Part shown: in pieces, positions 36,901 to 49,225 of the stretch
Position numbering within the stretch: the stretch's first letter is position 1
Layout of the letters: the number at the start of each line of letters is the position of its first letter
Origin: Anaeramoeba flamelloides
Lineage: Eukaryota; Metamonada; Anaeramoebidae
Assembly: GCA_027625915.1 (NCBI GenBank)
Contig: JANTQA010000051.1
Span: 3,224,501 to 3,288,500, forward strand
Reading direction: 5' to 3'
DNA: 64,000 nucleotides
Translations under genes and position numbers: made by a program
Notes under the pieces: model-generated
Databases searched by the model: none
Told to the model about the DNA's origin: nothing
Seen by the model: the letters and a program-made list of their open reading frames with translations, nothing else

Positions 36901-39576
36901 ATTGATTTTTATTTCTGGGAAAATATATTTGAATTAAGATTTAAAACTATTGACAATTTACCCATTAAAAACAAAAATGAATATAAAAGCAAAATTTTAC
37001 TACAATTAGCCAAAATTGCTCGCAAACAACAATTGTTTAATACAAGCTTAGCCATGATCGATAGATATGAGAAGCAGAATTTAAATAATTATATTGAAGA
37101 GGAAATAAATTTTGATGCAATCCAGCAAAAAACTAAATTGTATCTCAAGAATGGGAAAGAAAATTTCACTGATTCCTTAAGAACCTTGACAGTTAGAATC
37201 ATAAGAACAATTAAAGATAAATATTCAAATTCCTTGTTGTTAAATTTAAAAGGCCAGGTATATATGAAGGCTGAAAAATATTTCCATGCAAACAAAGAAT
37301 TCACCAAATCTTTAAAAAAATGCAATGGCTTTGGGAAAGGATGGGAAAATTTGGCAAAATTATCAGATTTACAATTTTCAAAGACAAAGGATTTAAATTG
37401 GGCAAAAAAGGCAATGCAATGCTATATCCAATCTTTAATAAATGTTGGTGATCGTTTCCCCTCATTTTTACCCAGAATTCTCTGGTTTATTGAAAATAAC
37501 CCTAAGGAGCTATCAAATGTTTTATCACAGTCTTTACATGAGATTTCATTTTTAAATTGGATACCTTGGATTGAACAAATAATTTTTTATCTTTCAATAA
37601 ATTATCAAACTTCCTCTTCCTCTATTAGTGGGATTGGTAGCGGCAATAATAATATTAATAATAATAATGATAACAATAATGATAACGAAAATAATAATGA
37701 TTATTTGGAAAATAATGTTTTTTTCAAAATATTAAAAATAATTGAAGAAAATTCACCACAGCCATTATACTTTTTATTTAAAGGTGAAAATGAGAACTTG
37801 ATGAATAGATTTTTTAATAACAATTCAACAAAATTCCATATCTATTTAAAAATGAAATATTTAACTCAGCTAATATTAAAATACTTTTCCTCAGATGAAA
37901 TTGATTTGTTATACAAAGAGCTGAATATTATTCTATACCAATTAAAATCCAATTACCATAATGAGAATATTAACTATTTTCTTCAGTTATGTATGAAACA
38001 ATTAGAATATTTGATCAAAAATTTTTATAAGCAAATCCAACACAAGCTATTAAAATTATCCAAAATCTTGAATCATAATTCAAATAATTGGTTGCTATAC
38101 TATAAAAACAAAATAAATAAATTATTAGAATTAATAAATAGAGATTTAACTAATATAAATAAGAATATTCTCAGTAATATGAATATGAATATGAATATGA
38201 ATACGAATATGAATATGGAAAGCGATAGCATGAACATGAAGAATAATAGCAATATTTTACAATTTATCAAAATTGTTCAAAATTGGTTAATCAAAATCCA
38301 GAAAATAAGTAAAATAAATATTAGTGATCAATTCTCCTTACTTCAAATTGAAGAAATATCGAGTTTCAAATTTGAAGGTATTTTGGAATTGCCCGGCCAG
38401 CATTTCCATCTCTCCCAGGGAATAGTCAATTACCAATATGAAAAATTGCATGCAAAGATCAGTAGAATTTTGCCAAAAATTAATAAAGTTAACAAAAAAT
38501 TTTTTATTGCTAAGGAAATTAAATTTCAATTAAATAGCGGGCCAATTAAATATGGCTTGGTTGAAAAAATTGATAAACAAAAAATGAAATCTGAAAGTAG
38601 AATAATTCAGATTTATAAATTATTAAATAAATTTTGGAAATCGGATACTCAATCTAGAAAACGATTTTTGAAAATCAATTATCCCCTAACCGTTCCTTTA
38701 TCGAAAGAATACAGATTGCTATTGGACGAGACTCAATGGATAACATTAGATGAAATTCATGATCTTCATTTGAAAAAAAATAAATTCCAATTAAATGATC
38801 CATTTAATTACTTTTTAAACAATTCAGCTCAATTAGTAAATGGTGGTAATAGCAGCAGCAATAATAATAATAAGGATAACAATAAAGAAATATTTGTTCA
38901 AATTCAAAAAAAATTCATTCCAAATAATATTTTGAAAAACTTTTTATACAAATTATTGCCCACTTTCGATCAGTTTTGGAATTATAAAAAGCAATTAATT
39001 AAAAATTTGCCAATCATGTCTTTCTTGCATTATGTTTTGAATAAATCCACCCCTTCAATTGAAATTATTAAATTGAAATTAGATACTGCCTATTTTTCAG
39101 TTATTGGTACTTCATTATTAAATATTTTGGAACAACACAATAATAATAGCATCCAAAAGAATGTTGTACCCTTTAGATTGACTCCCAATTTCCAGCAATT
39201 GGCCTTAAAAGAACAATTATTTGGCAATTTAGCAAATTCCATTTCGATAATGACACGCCCTTTATTGAAAGATAACGCTGTATTTAAATTGAAAAGTTAT
39301 CTTCGGCTTTTATTAAGACACGAATTAATTTATTTACAATTTAAAAATAACCAGAAAAATAGCCAAAACAATAACAAAATATACTTTTACCAAGCTAACG
39401 AATTAGTTGATCAAAACATTGATTTATTGTTTTCTAAAATTAACAATATTGCTCCAAATTTAGAAAATGTGAAAAAAAAATTAAGATTAAATGAAAAAAT
39501 ACACCAGTTAATACAAGTCGCTACAGATTTAAAAAATTTGTCTCAAATCAATCCAGTAATGTCGCCTTGGTTTTAA
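26623..39576 (+). CDS. tra1: Tra1/TRRAP-family PIKK pseudokinase, co-activator scaffold
   Basis: One uninterrupted 4317-codon frame, close to the 3700-3900 residues usual for Tra1/TRRAP plus inserted low-complexity tracts. Residues 1 to about 3100 are Leu-rich helical repeats (HEAT type). A FAT domain begins near residue 3160 (SLEQHGYLEEAQQYFLDSL). The PI3K-like region starts near 3905 (FEGILELPGQHFHLS) and the FATC tail ends INPVMSPWF, as in TRRAP. VVPFRLTPNF (about 4180) is a Tra1/TRRAP signature. The DRHxxN and DFG motifs of active PIKKs are absent, as known for this family. Known: it is the activator-binding subunit of SAGA and NuA4 acetyltransferase complexes in the nucleus. Odd: Asn runs (around residues 453, 1080, 1425), a Ser run (1915), an Asp run (2586), a Met/Gly/Asn/Leu stretch (2939-2970) and Lys/Glu-rich inserts. 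No intron is needed. The symbol is by family, not by orthologue test. Confidence 0.95.
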
Positions 39577-39662
39577 GAAAAAAGTTTTTTTTTTTCCTTT
39601 ATTATTTTTATTTATTTATTTTTTTGATAGTTTGATAATTATAGGTTTTTGTTTTGTTATTG

Positions 39663-39668
39663 AATAAA
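39663..39668 (+). terminator. Poly(A) signal AATAAA after Tra1
   Basis: AATAAA lies about 90 bases after the Tra1 stop, following a T-rich stretch. Confidence 0.45.
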
Positions 39669-40384
39669 ACCTAGAATATTAAATATTGATATTTTTGTTC
39701 AAAGTTTTTTAACGTATAAATAATTAAATTGTTTTTATTTAATTTTATTTTTTGAAAGACTTTTATTTTGAAATTTGTATCGTTTTTTTTTTTTTTTTTT
39801 TTAATAAAAAGTCGATCTTAAGCAAAACAGAAAGTATTTGAGTATTTTTTTTATCCTAAATTTAAATTTAATATTGAGATATAGAATAAGAAGAATCATG
39901 TCTTTGAAAAAATCACTACCAAGTAGATGAATAAGATTTCAAAAATTAAATCTCATAACAAATAAATTCCAATAAGGACATCTCTCCAAGTTAAAGAAAA
40001 CTGTTATAGATCATCTGATAGTAAATTTGAATTAAAAAATGCATTAGTTTGAAAAACATTATATCTTTGAGTCATCTTTCATTGATTTGATGATTTTTTC
40101 CATTTTAACTTTAATTTTGGAAAAACAAAAAAAGGGTGGCGAGGAATACAATAATAATAAAGAGATTAGGTACAATAGTTGTAAAAAGAAAATTTAAAAA
40201 AACATAAAAAAAAGAATTAATCAAATTTCTTGACCTAATAACAAAATTATCTTTACTAATCAGTAAAAAAATCAAAAATTAATTCAATGGAAACGAAAAG
40301 AAAGTAAGGTAGTCGGTTTAGTAAGACTTTAATAATGAAGATAGGGTTTTTCATAACTTATAATGATTTACATGACCTAAATTA

Positions 40385-40579
40385 AAGTCAGTTCCACTTT
40401 TTTGGGACAAACTTTCAACAAAATTTAAGGAACTTAAAAAATCTCAAATTAAGGAACAAAATTCAAATTCTAGTAAAATAAATGGTAAAATTACAATTCC
40501 AAATTTTGTTCTTTATTTGAGATTTTTTGTGTGTCTTAAATTCTGTTTAAGGTTGATGTCTTAAAAGTCCATCTGACTG
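40385..40579. mobile_element. Family A palindromic MITE, copy 3 (195 bp)
   Basis: Begins AAGTCAGTTCCACTTTTTTG and ends near TCCATCTGACTG, with TA on both sides (40383-40384 and 40580-40581). It is more diverged than copy 5. Confidence 0.75.
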
Positions 40580-40599
40580 TACGATGTTATTGTAATTTT

Positions 40600-41170
40600 A
40601 GTATAGACCATTTCATATATAGAAACTAAAATTCAAAATTTTCCATACAGTTAAAATGGTTCAAACTATTAATATAGTACAATTTCATTCAAATTGGAAA
40701 TACTTTTGATTTTTATAAAATATGAAAATCATTTTTTCATCTTTTCGTTTTTTTTTTTTTCATTTTTTGGAATTAAGTAATCTGTTTTGTTCAATCAATA
40801 TTTTTTTGAAATAGTTGATATTATGTTAAAGTTGAGTTCTTCAGAACAGAAGAACTCAAATATAATTATTTTATGATATCTGGCCTTTGATCGATCAATA
40901 ATCCTAATAGAATTTTTAATCAAAATTATCAATAAATTTTGTTGTTTTGTCCATCTCCAAAATTTTTAACACATCGATGATTGGTTAGTATGGATAATTA
41001 TTTACTTTTTTTTTTTTGTGAGTATTGTAATTTATAAACAATTATTCTTATTCCAATTATCGGATGGTTCACATTTGACATTTCTCAATGAATTGATTAA
41101 TTAAGAGTTTTTTCGTAAAATTGAAATTTAATGTGTTAAAAAGTTCGAATTGGGGATAATATATTTTTTA
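40600..41170 (+). mobile_element. Degenerate relative of family E
   Basis: Several blocks are collinear with the E element at 63388-63905: TTCATTCAAATTGGAAATAC versus TTCAATTTGGAAATAAATTT, then TTTGATCGATCAATAAT versus TTTGATCGATCAACAATT. The ends are not preserved well enough to place exactly. Confidence 0.4.
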
Positions 41171-41629
41171 AAAAAATGTGTGTGTAACTTTATAGTCCTA
41201 CTTTTCGGTTTTAGGCTCTTCTTGTTGCTATAAATTAATCAGTGTTGATCCATATAATAATCAATTTATTTGTAAGTAATTTTCATTCTTTTTCTTTTAT
41301 TTATAAAATAAAATGGGGACTTTTTCATGTTTTTTTAATTTAATATTAAAAAAGTTACTATTATCAATTCAAAATTTTTTTTCATTTTTTTCATTGGGTA
41401 ACTACCTAATTCATAAATATCCCTTGGCAGTCGAGACTGATGCAAATTTCATCAGTTATTATAATTATATATTTAGAAAAGACATAGATTTACTAATTTA
41501 TTAATTTTGTTATTTGTCTTTAATCCAGATTCAGTTTATAATAAAAAGTTAAAATAGTTCAAATATAAAGTAATTAGGTTATTCTATTTTTCTTTTTTGA
41601 AGTTTTTTTGTGGATCTTTTTCTTTTTTT

Positions 41630-42420
41630 TCACCAAATTCTAAAATATTTTATTTTGGATAATAGGTATAATTCTGTGAAGCTTTGATCACTATTTATAT
41701 TCATTCCCAATTCTTTGATTATTTTATAAATTATTATCAACTTTTTGTCAATTTCTCGAATAAGCCCTTCCATTGTTAAAATCAAATAATCTACAAACAT
41801 TTGAACATAATGAACTAAATATTTCATTTTTTCAATTGGAAAATGGCTAATAAATCTAAACATTAAAGGAGAAAGAGGGTCTCCTTGATAAACTTCTATT
41901 CCTTCTTTATTATAATATTTTGTAGCTAAATTTTGTTTTTATCATTTTTTATATATTTATTGAGAGTATAGTGAACTAATGTATGACTAACTGTGCTAAG
42001 GGAATTTTTAATAGTAAAATGTGAAAATAAAAAATAATTTATTTTTATAATCATTTTTGAGTTTTTAAAGTTCAAATAATAAGTTTAGAATAACAATTCT
42101 TGTATAAAATTATTTTTAATAACCAAACTGGGAATCTGAAACTAGATCCCAATATTCTTCTATCACTTTAAAAATAAGTTTTATAAAGAATTTAGCGAAA
42201 GTTTTATTTATTGAGATTAGTATATAATTAAAGGGTGGCTCATTCGCCACCAGCTTTAAATACAAATAAAATGTTTCTTTCTTTTAAAAAAATTAATTAT
42301 CTCTTCATTTTAGTAATTAAAACTGTGTAAAAATTTTTTTGATCATTTTTTTAAAAAAAAATATTTTTTTTCAATTGGGTATTCCTTTTTGGTGGGATCT
42401 AATTTGTAATTTATATCTTA
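41630..42420 (-). pseudogene. LINE (non-LTR retrotransposon) reverse-transcriptase fragment
   Basis: On the minus strand, short frames give reverse-transcriptase motifs in the right order. First comes FVFKAGGE-like sequence before LISINKTFAKFFIKLIFKVI (like NYRPISL...KIFAKILANRL) with DSQFGY. Then GIEVYQGDPLSPLMFRF (like RGLRQGDPLSPLLFN) near 41870-41900, and VQMFVDYLILTMEG (where YADD is expected) near 41780-41810. QGDPLSP is typical of LINEs and group II introns rather than LTR elements. Frames shift repeatedly with stops, both ends are missing, and the YADD Asp pair is degraded. It is dead and truncated. The open 78-codon piece ends at 41630. Confidence 0.75.
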
Positions 42421-42544
42421 TCAAAATCTTTAAAAGAATTTTTCTATTGATAAATTATTAAATCATTAATATTTTCTAAACAAAAAATATCTTTTATACC
42501 CATTGGTTATAAATGTTCATTTTTTTTTTTGACAAAATTAGATA

Positions 42545-42738
42545 CATTCGGTTCCAATTTGAAGGCACAAACCTTAAACGAAATTTAAGGCACAAAAAAA
42601 TCTCAAATTAAAGCAAAAAATTTGGAATTTTTTTTTTACAAATTATTTTACTAGAATCTGAATTTTGTTCCTTAATTTGAGATTTTTATTGGGACTTGAA
42701 ATTTGTTGAAGGCTGTGCCTTAAAAGTGGAACTGATTG
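42545..42738. mobile_element. Family A palindromic MITE, copy 4 (194 bp)
   Basis: Right end TTAAAAGTGGAACTGATTG before TA (42739-42740). The left end CATTCGGTTCCAATTTGAAG is more diverged and follows TA (42543-42544). Confidence 0.8.
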
Positions 42739-43058
42739 TAGGCTGAAAATGTAATTTTTTTTTTTAATGAATAATTTGCTAATTAAAAACAACTACCATA
42801 AAAGCAAAATGATATATTTGAAAAAATTTTTAATAAAGTATTTGATAAAATGTTCCATATAAAACTAATTGTATTTTTTGTTAACGGATAAATGTTAAAA
42901 ACAAATTAATCTGAGAATAGCGGAATTTTTGAATTGATAAAATTCATAATTTCTAATTCATGGAGTGTCTATAGATCAGCATAGTCTGGAAACGGTCATT
43001 AGATAAATTTTAGACTTTATTTTGTGTTCTTAAAATAAAACTGGTTCATTTCCATATG

Positions 43059-43455
43059 AAGTTAAGGACTAAGTTACTACCCTTGAGAGAGTTTAGTTAT
43101 TGTGCTATTTCACTTTCACTTCTCGTAAAGATTTTTGGTTTCTGAAGAAAATTAACTAATATAAAAATAAAAAAAAAACATTTTCTGTCATCCTTACCTA
43201 TTAAGTCAATACACTTTTTTTCTTCTTTTTCAATGAAAAAGGAATTGAAACAAACAAAAATAATAATTGTCAAAAAATAGTTTTTGAGGATTTTCAAGTC
43301 CAAGTTCAAGTTTGAGAAGATTCCAAACTTATCAAAAAAGTTGTAAAAAATATGTAGAACAGTCAGAGAAATTACTGTGAGTTCAGAAAGTTGAAAGGGA
43401 ATTTCTAAAAAACTTAAAAGCAAAATTTTGGCATGATCTTTCAAGTTAAGGACTA
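43059..43455 (-). other. 371-bp insertion flanked by a 13-bp direct repeat
   Basis: AAGTTAAGGACTA occurs at 43059-43071 and 43443-43455, bracketing 371 bp. Nearly the whole insert is open on the minus strand (115 codons, 43444 to 43097), without an internal Met. That length is somewhat unexpected at this composition. Within it GTAAGG (43197) and TTCTTCAG (43142) could bound a 56-bp intron. No protein family is recognised. It may be a retroposed fragment, a transposon remnant or a single exon. Confidence 0.4.
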
Positions 43456-44250
43456 CATTTCACATTGAAATTCAAGGTAAAATATGTTCTAATCAGGTTC
43501 TAGGTATTGGTAATTTTCACAAAATTTTATACTGCCAGATCTAAGTAGCAAAAAATGGTATTTTTTGCCTAAATTTTAGTCTCCTCGTATCTCGAAATGA
43601 CAAAGAACGTTGCCAAAAATTGTCTTTTTGAGAAAATTTCTTGTTATATGAAAGTGCCATACCCTGAGACTTTGTTAATAATTTTTTTCTATGTTTTAAT
43701 GTTATCTTTGATTAGTTTAGAGGGTATGAGCTCTACATATAAAAACCCCAAAAAATAGGAAAGTGAAAAATTTTTGATGAAAAAGTCTGTTGTTTTACAA
43801 TCAAGACATTTTTTGAATAGTGTCTACCATAAAGTATTTGGTATTGTATCAAATCCTCTAAAATTCCCTATTCCCAAAATGAGAAAGATCATTTTTTCTT
43901 AAATGACAAAAAAATTTATTATTTAAAAACAAAAACTGACTAATTTTTGCAAATTTAATTTCAAAAAGATCCTTTCATTAAAATAACTTCAAAACCTTTA
44001 CCACACAAGCCCCCAACCCAATTTCTATTGATACAACAAATTGGGTTTTGAGAAAAATGATCCAAACAAAAAAAATTTATCAAAAAAGCCCATTAAAAAT
44101 GCCAAGTATGTTTGGCCTGGATTATATTATTACACAAACAATTCGAGGATAAACCCCTCTTAGCCATGGATGGGAGATTTAATTTAAGGAAAAACAAAAA
44201 GAACCAAAAAAAAATACGCCAAAATCACACTCTCTTTGTAATAAATAATA

Positions 44251-44760
44251 CAGCCATTCCTGCTCCTACCGTGAATAATTATAATAACCTGAAATTGATT
44301 TTCTATTCTGAAATTTTATTCATGTACAACAAACAGTAAAAGGGTTATTAAAGCTCATCATAAACGGTAAAATTTATAATAAAAGATTAAAAATAAGTTT
44401 TCCATTTTTTTTTTTTTTTGTTTTGGGAATCGACAAACAAATTCATTAAAAATACTTACACTAATGTGGATCTTCAATTTCTAAAATTGTTAAAATACCA
44501 GCTTTTACAATTTAAAAACAAAGATCGAAAAATGAACTTTCAAGTTTCCATGGTTTCTGTGGTTCAATAGTTTCTTTTCTTGAGAAAATTTAATTTTTGT
44601 CTTTGTTTTTACAAAAAAAAAAATTTTTCTAATGAAGGAATAGAAGTTGAAATTTTTATCTTATGATAGAAATTGAATTCTCTATTTCTAAAAACACAAC
44701 TTTATTATAGACAATCAATTTCTATTTCTTATAAAATTTCACAGTAGGGTTGGAACGGAT
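44251..44760. mobile_element. Family K inverted-repeat element (510 bp)
   Basis: Left end CAGCCATTCCTGCTCCTACC and right end (opposite strand ATCCGTTCCAACCCTACTG) are inverted copies, extending into GTGAAATTTTATAA-type sequence. TA flanks both sides (44249-44250, 44761-44762). A left-end fragment is at 7241. There is no transposase. Confidence 0.6.
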
Positions 44761-46241
44761 TAATTGTTTGTGGAGACAATGTAGCAATTCAAAGCAACTC
44801 AATGATCAAAAACCATAGACAATACCATCATTTAGATTTAAAGATGTTTGTTGAGAAGTGTTTTTAATGTAAAAAAATCGTGATTAGTTTTCTTTTTCAT
44901 TTTTATGATCCTTAACAAGGTGTTCGAGTTCACGTATCTCAAAATTTCTTTTTCATTTTTCACAAAAAAAATGACATAAAATGATTTTTTGATCCAAATT
45001 GGAGAATATTTTAAAGATCCTAACTTTACAATTCAAATGGAATTGAATCAAAAGCTTTTTATACAAATTGGTAAATCCAACACGTAGTTCTTAAAAATTC
45101 TGAAAATTGTAAAATTTCACATTTTTTCTCAAAGAAATTCTCATTGTATAAATCTTATTGAGATTACAAAACTCTTACAATGGTGTTTTTATCGATTATT
45201 TCAATGTTTTCACCTCAATACATAGTCCTTAATTTGAATTCTAAATTTTTTTTTTTATTTTTTCCCTTTTTGATTTTCCAAGAAATTAACTATTTTTTAC
45301 TTTCAAAAGTTGTGTTGTTAAAAAGTTTCTTCAATTCCATATTACTTCCAAGAGTATTAATAATTTCTAATATCATCTTTTAAATTTGGTCTTTTTCTCC
45401 TCTCTAAATCCTTTGTTTTGAAAGTACAAAAAAATAGTGAAAGATATCAGAAAAAGACAAGTCATTTTAACAAAATGTCAAAAAGATTAAAGTGTATTTG
45501 ACGAAAAGTAACTTTCATATTTTCACTTTTTTTGTTTCTCCCTAATATCATTTGTACACTTAGAGTTTATTTTGTGTATTTTAGAAAGTTGTAAAATATC
45601 TTCTTTTTGTCAGATAAAATCGTCTTTTTATTCAGAAATTCTAAATTATTTCAAATTTCTAAACACTTTTAAATCTTCTCCCTTCTTGAAAAAGTCTAGA
45701 GTTGTATTTTCTTGTTAAAGAATATTGTTAATTGCAAATAAAAAGAATCAAAATTATCAGTTAGCTTTCCATAAACACAAAAAAATCAAAATACTTTTAA
45801 TTTGAAATGGGAAAATAAGAATATAAACAATTGTTTACAGAATAAAAGAATGTAAAATTGACTTTGATCTCTTGAAAAAATTTTTGAGAATCTGTAAGTC
45901 AATAATGTTCAATTAATTTTTCTAAAAAGAGAAAAAAGTTCTCTATTCTAAATCTGAAGACTTTTCTTTTAAAAATTAATTTCGTAAAAAAAAAAAACAA
46001 AATTTGATAGATTTCTTTGTTCATCTCTGTCAAAAAATGGCAACAAAAAGTTTTGTAATCAGTAAACCAAACTGTTTAATTCTTCTCTTTGAATTTCTTT
46101 AGTTAACACTTCAGAACACTTTTGTTCTTAGATTTTTAAAAAAAAGCTTTTTCTGTCATTTTTTAAATTTTTGCTTTGATCTTTAGCGATCCCACAAAAC
46201 ATAATTTTCATCTCAACACTTACATTTTAAATACATCAAGA
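44761..46241. other. Non-coding stretch before the armadillo gene
   Basis: No gene is recognised. The frame at 45180-45383 is hydrophobic, T-run derived and motif-free. Confidence 0.4.
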
Positions 46242-47938
46242 ATGAGTAACGAAGGTGAATTTTTTTCCTTCTATTCAAGAGTTTCTTTTTTTTTATTTCA
46301 AGTTTCTTTTTTTTTCCATAAACACCTTGAAAATCAAGATTTTTCTTTTTTTTTTTTTTTCAAATTTTTTTCTTATCAATCCTAACGGAATTTGATTTCT
46401 TAAAACTAACCCTTCTACAACCACACTTTAAAAATATCCAAAATAACCTCTTTCTCAAAATTCCAAACACAAAAATAACAACCAACAACAAACACAAACA
46501 CAAACAAAAAATTAAAAAAACAAAAACAGAACAATCAACGGAAAAAATTGTTCGTGAAATTGAATTAAACATCTCCGAACCAGAAAAATTGATTAACAAA
46601 TGTGTAGTTTTATCAAAAAGGGCCCAGAAAGAAGAAAACCAAGAGGAGCTACGAAAGAGCGGAGCCATTTCTTTGCTTGTCAGGATCATGAAAAGGTATA
46701 GCAAAGAAACCCTTTTATTGGAAAAGGTGCTTGGTGCATTAAACAACTGCTCACTTGATCCAACAAACTGCTCCTATTTGGGCCAAAACACACAGCTCTT
46801 TGAATTAATTATTGATCTCTTGACAAACTATCCCAAATATGAGACGGAGATCATTTCGAGAGTTATTGGTGTAATCTGGAATCTCTCGACAAGCGAAGAA
46901 AATATTCAAATTTTCCATAAGGCGAAAGGGTTGGAATTGTTTGTGAAATTGCTAAAAGAGAAAAGCGAAGTGAAGGAGATCCAAGAAAGAGGCTTAGGAG
47001 CCATTACATATTTGGCTGTCTCTGATTCCATTTCACCCTTATTGCCAGACTTGGGTGTTCTCGAGATCATTGGCGACGCATGTACAAAATTTAACACGGA
47101 AGAAGACTTGGTGTTAATTGAAAGGGCAGCGATTTGTGTTTTTAATTTAGCTGCCTACGAAGAAAACACAGAGATGATTTTCAAATCCAAAATACCTTCA
47201 ACCATTATTGAATTAATTAAACAATTTAATGATCAAAACCAAATAGTTCTGAGATGCGTAGGCTTTTTTTCCAATCTGACTACAACCTCGGAATACTACA
47301 GTGTAATAACGGAAATTAATTTGATTGCCGTGTTTATCCAATTGCTCATCAAATATAAAGCAGATCTTCAAATAATTCGATTTGTTTTGAACACGATCTT
47401 AAACCTGATACAACTGTCGGAAAATAAGCCAAGCTTTGTTGACAACCAAGGCCTCGAAGTCTTGGTGATGCTAATGTCCGAATACGAGCAATTGGCCATC
47501 ATTCAAAAAAAGTGCTGCGAAATTCTCGTTTACTTTGCCTCTGAAGAGGCATACCAAGAGCTTTTCCTCACAACAAAGGCGATTTCGGCTATTATAATTG
47601 CCATGAATACCCACTCCAAGGATACAGTCCTTCTTGGCAACTCGGCCGTTTGCCTAAGTAATTTATTCTTTTATGAAAACTGTAAATCACAAATTTTGGA
47701 AAACCAAGGGATACTCATTTTTTTACAGGCATTGAAAACTAATATCAAGAACAGAAAGTTCGCAGAAAGAGCATCCTTATTCCTATTGAATATCACATGC
47801 GATAAAAATGGCAGAGAATTGGTTTTGGATTACAACGGTAAAAAATTATGTAAGCAATTATTAAAAACTCATAAGGAAAGTAAAGTTTTGATGAAAAGGA
47901 TGAAGGCTACATTAACAAATATGAATGTCGAACTTTAA
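46242..47938 (+). CDS. Armadillo-repeat protein (two-exon model)
   Basis: Seen: a frame open from before 46380 to TAA 47938 encodes about ten armadillo repeats of roughly 42 residues, with recurrent patterns such as LLVRIMKRY, VLGALNNCSLD, VIGVIWNLS, AAICVFNLA and SAVCLSNLFF. The first in-frame ATG in the body is at 46688, which would cut into the first repeat. ATG 46242 followed by GTGAAT at 46255, joined to an AG at 46528-46529, restores phase and gives 473 residues beginning MSNE then QSTEKIVREIELNI. A second phase-compatible AG is at 46582-46583. The A/C-rich sequence before the acceptor is not a classical pyrimidine tract, so the first exon is uncertain while the repeat body is firm. Known: such folds are protein-interaction solenoids. 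Partner and pathway cannot be told. No catalytic domain, signal peptide or membrane segment is visible. Confidence 0.8.
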
Positions 47939-48076
47939 TATTTTTTTTTTTCAATTTTTTTTTTCTTCTTCGTTTGTTTTTTTCTTTTTTTCTTTTTTTC
48001 TTATTTTTCTTTAATTCCTGTTTTTCTTTTGTTTTTGTTTTTGTTTTTCTATTTAATCGCCTCAATTTATTTCTGA

Positions 48077-48082
48077 AATAAA
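48077..48082 (+). terminator. Poly(A) signal AATAAA after the armadillo gene
   Basis: AATAAA lies about 140 bases after the stop, following a long T/C-rich 3' region. Confidence 0.45.
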
Positions 48083-48462
48083 GATTAAATAACATTTATG
48101 ATGAAGTTAGATCTTGATCTAATTCTTATTTTGACTAATTTCTCATAGAAGTTTAATTTTCTGAATTTATATTTGATGTTTTACAAATTTAATCATTTAA
48201 ATTTTATTTTATAAATCTTTAAATGTATGATACTATACATAGAGTCGATACCAAGATACCGTGAAAAATTTTTTTGATCTCAAATTTTGATAATAAGATA
48301 GATTTTTAAAAAGTTGATTTTGAAATGATGAAAGTAAATATTATAAAAATTTCAGAAGAGCAAAAAGTCAAGAATTTTTTTCTAAGACAAACAAGAACTT
48401 TGCACATCTCAAAATATCTTTTTAACATTGAGAATTCTTTGAGAGACGTACTAAAATTTACT

Positions 48463-49225
48463 CTTAAGGGATTAACGTCTACTAAGGAGAAACCCAAGAT
48501 CAAAGTATGTTTTAATTGGGTTGAATAGCATTAGTGCTACATGGTTCGAAGGTCTCAAAAACATCAATTAGTCAAGTAGTACTATTTGTTGATCTCATCA
48601 AATAAAAAATGATCTATGTATTAGTAAACAACCCACTAATTTTAGAAAAAATCTCCATTTTGACATGAATTTAATAGTTGAATTATCAATATTCAAACTC
48701 CAAAGTTGCAAAATATCTTTCTTAAATTTGTGACGAAATTTAGACTAATATCCAAAAAATTCAACATTTTTACGAAATTAAATAGTTTATGAATAGATTT
48801 TTTCATCAAATTATTTCTGAAATATTGGAAATATATTTATGCTATGCTCAGATTGATCAGAAGCAAACAAAACTAATGAATTTTTAGGTTTTTTATGTTG
48901 ATGATTATTGAGTTAATCTTTGAAATTAAAAAATTTAAAAAAAATAGTTACATTAGGAATTTCAAAAATTGAATTATTAAATCCTGGAATATTATTATGG
49001 GTTTCTATTTTGAGATTTGGAAGCAACAATTAAAAAAAAAAATTCTTAAAATGAAAATTTTCAAATAGTGATTTTTGGTAAAAAATATAATAATTTATTG
49101 TGTAATAAGATTTATAATAGATTTTTTAGAGTCATTTGAGCCTTGGGATATTAATATCATTGGCTAATAATTACAAAATACTTTGATTATAAAGAAATCT
49201 ATCGTGACCATAATTTATAAATAAA
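48463..49225 (+). mobile_element. Family H element, copy 1 (about 760 bp)
   Basis: Begins CTTAAGGGATTAACGTCTAC, then AGATCAAAGTATGTTTTAAT. Near the right end the complement of ATCAAAGTATTTTGTAATTA occurs, giving long inverted ends. The interior contains CTCCAAAGTTGCAAAATATC and TTATTGAGTTAATCTTTGAA, shared with copies 2 and 3. No transposase frame is seen. The right boundary is approximate. Confidence 0.6.

Noticed and set aside
44112-44339. 75-codon frame ending in the K element
   Set aside because: It has no ATG start, no known motif, and its C-terminal half is simply the inverted-repeat end of family K, also seen at 7241 and 44760.
48325-48528. 67-codon + frame and 65-codon minus frame near 48.4 kb
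   Set aside because: They run across the left boundary of family H copy 1, and the other H copies do not keep the frames open.
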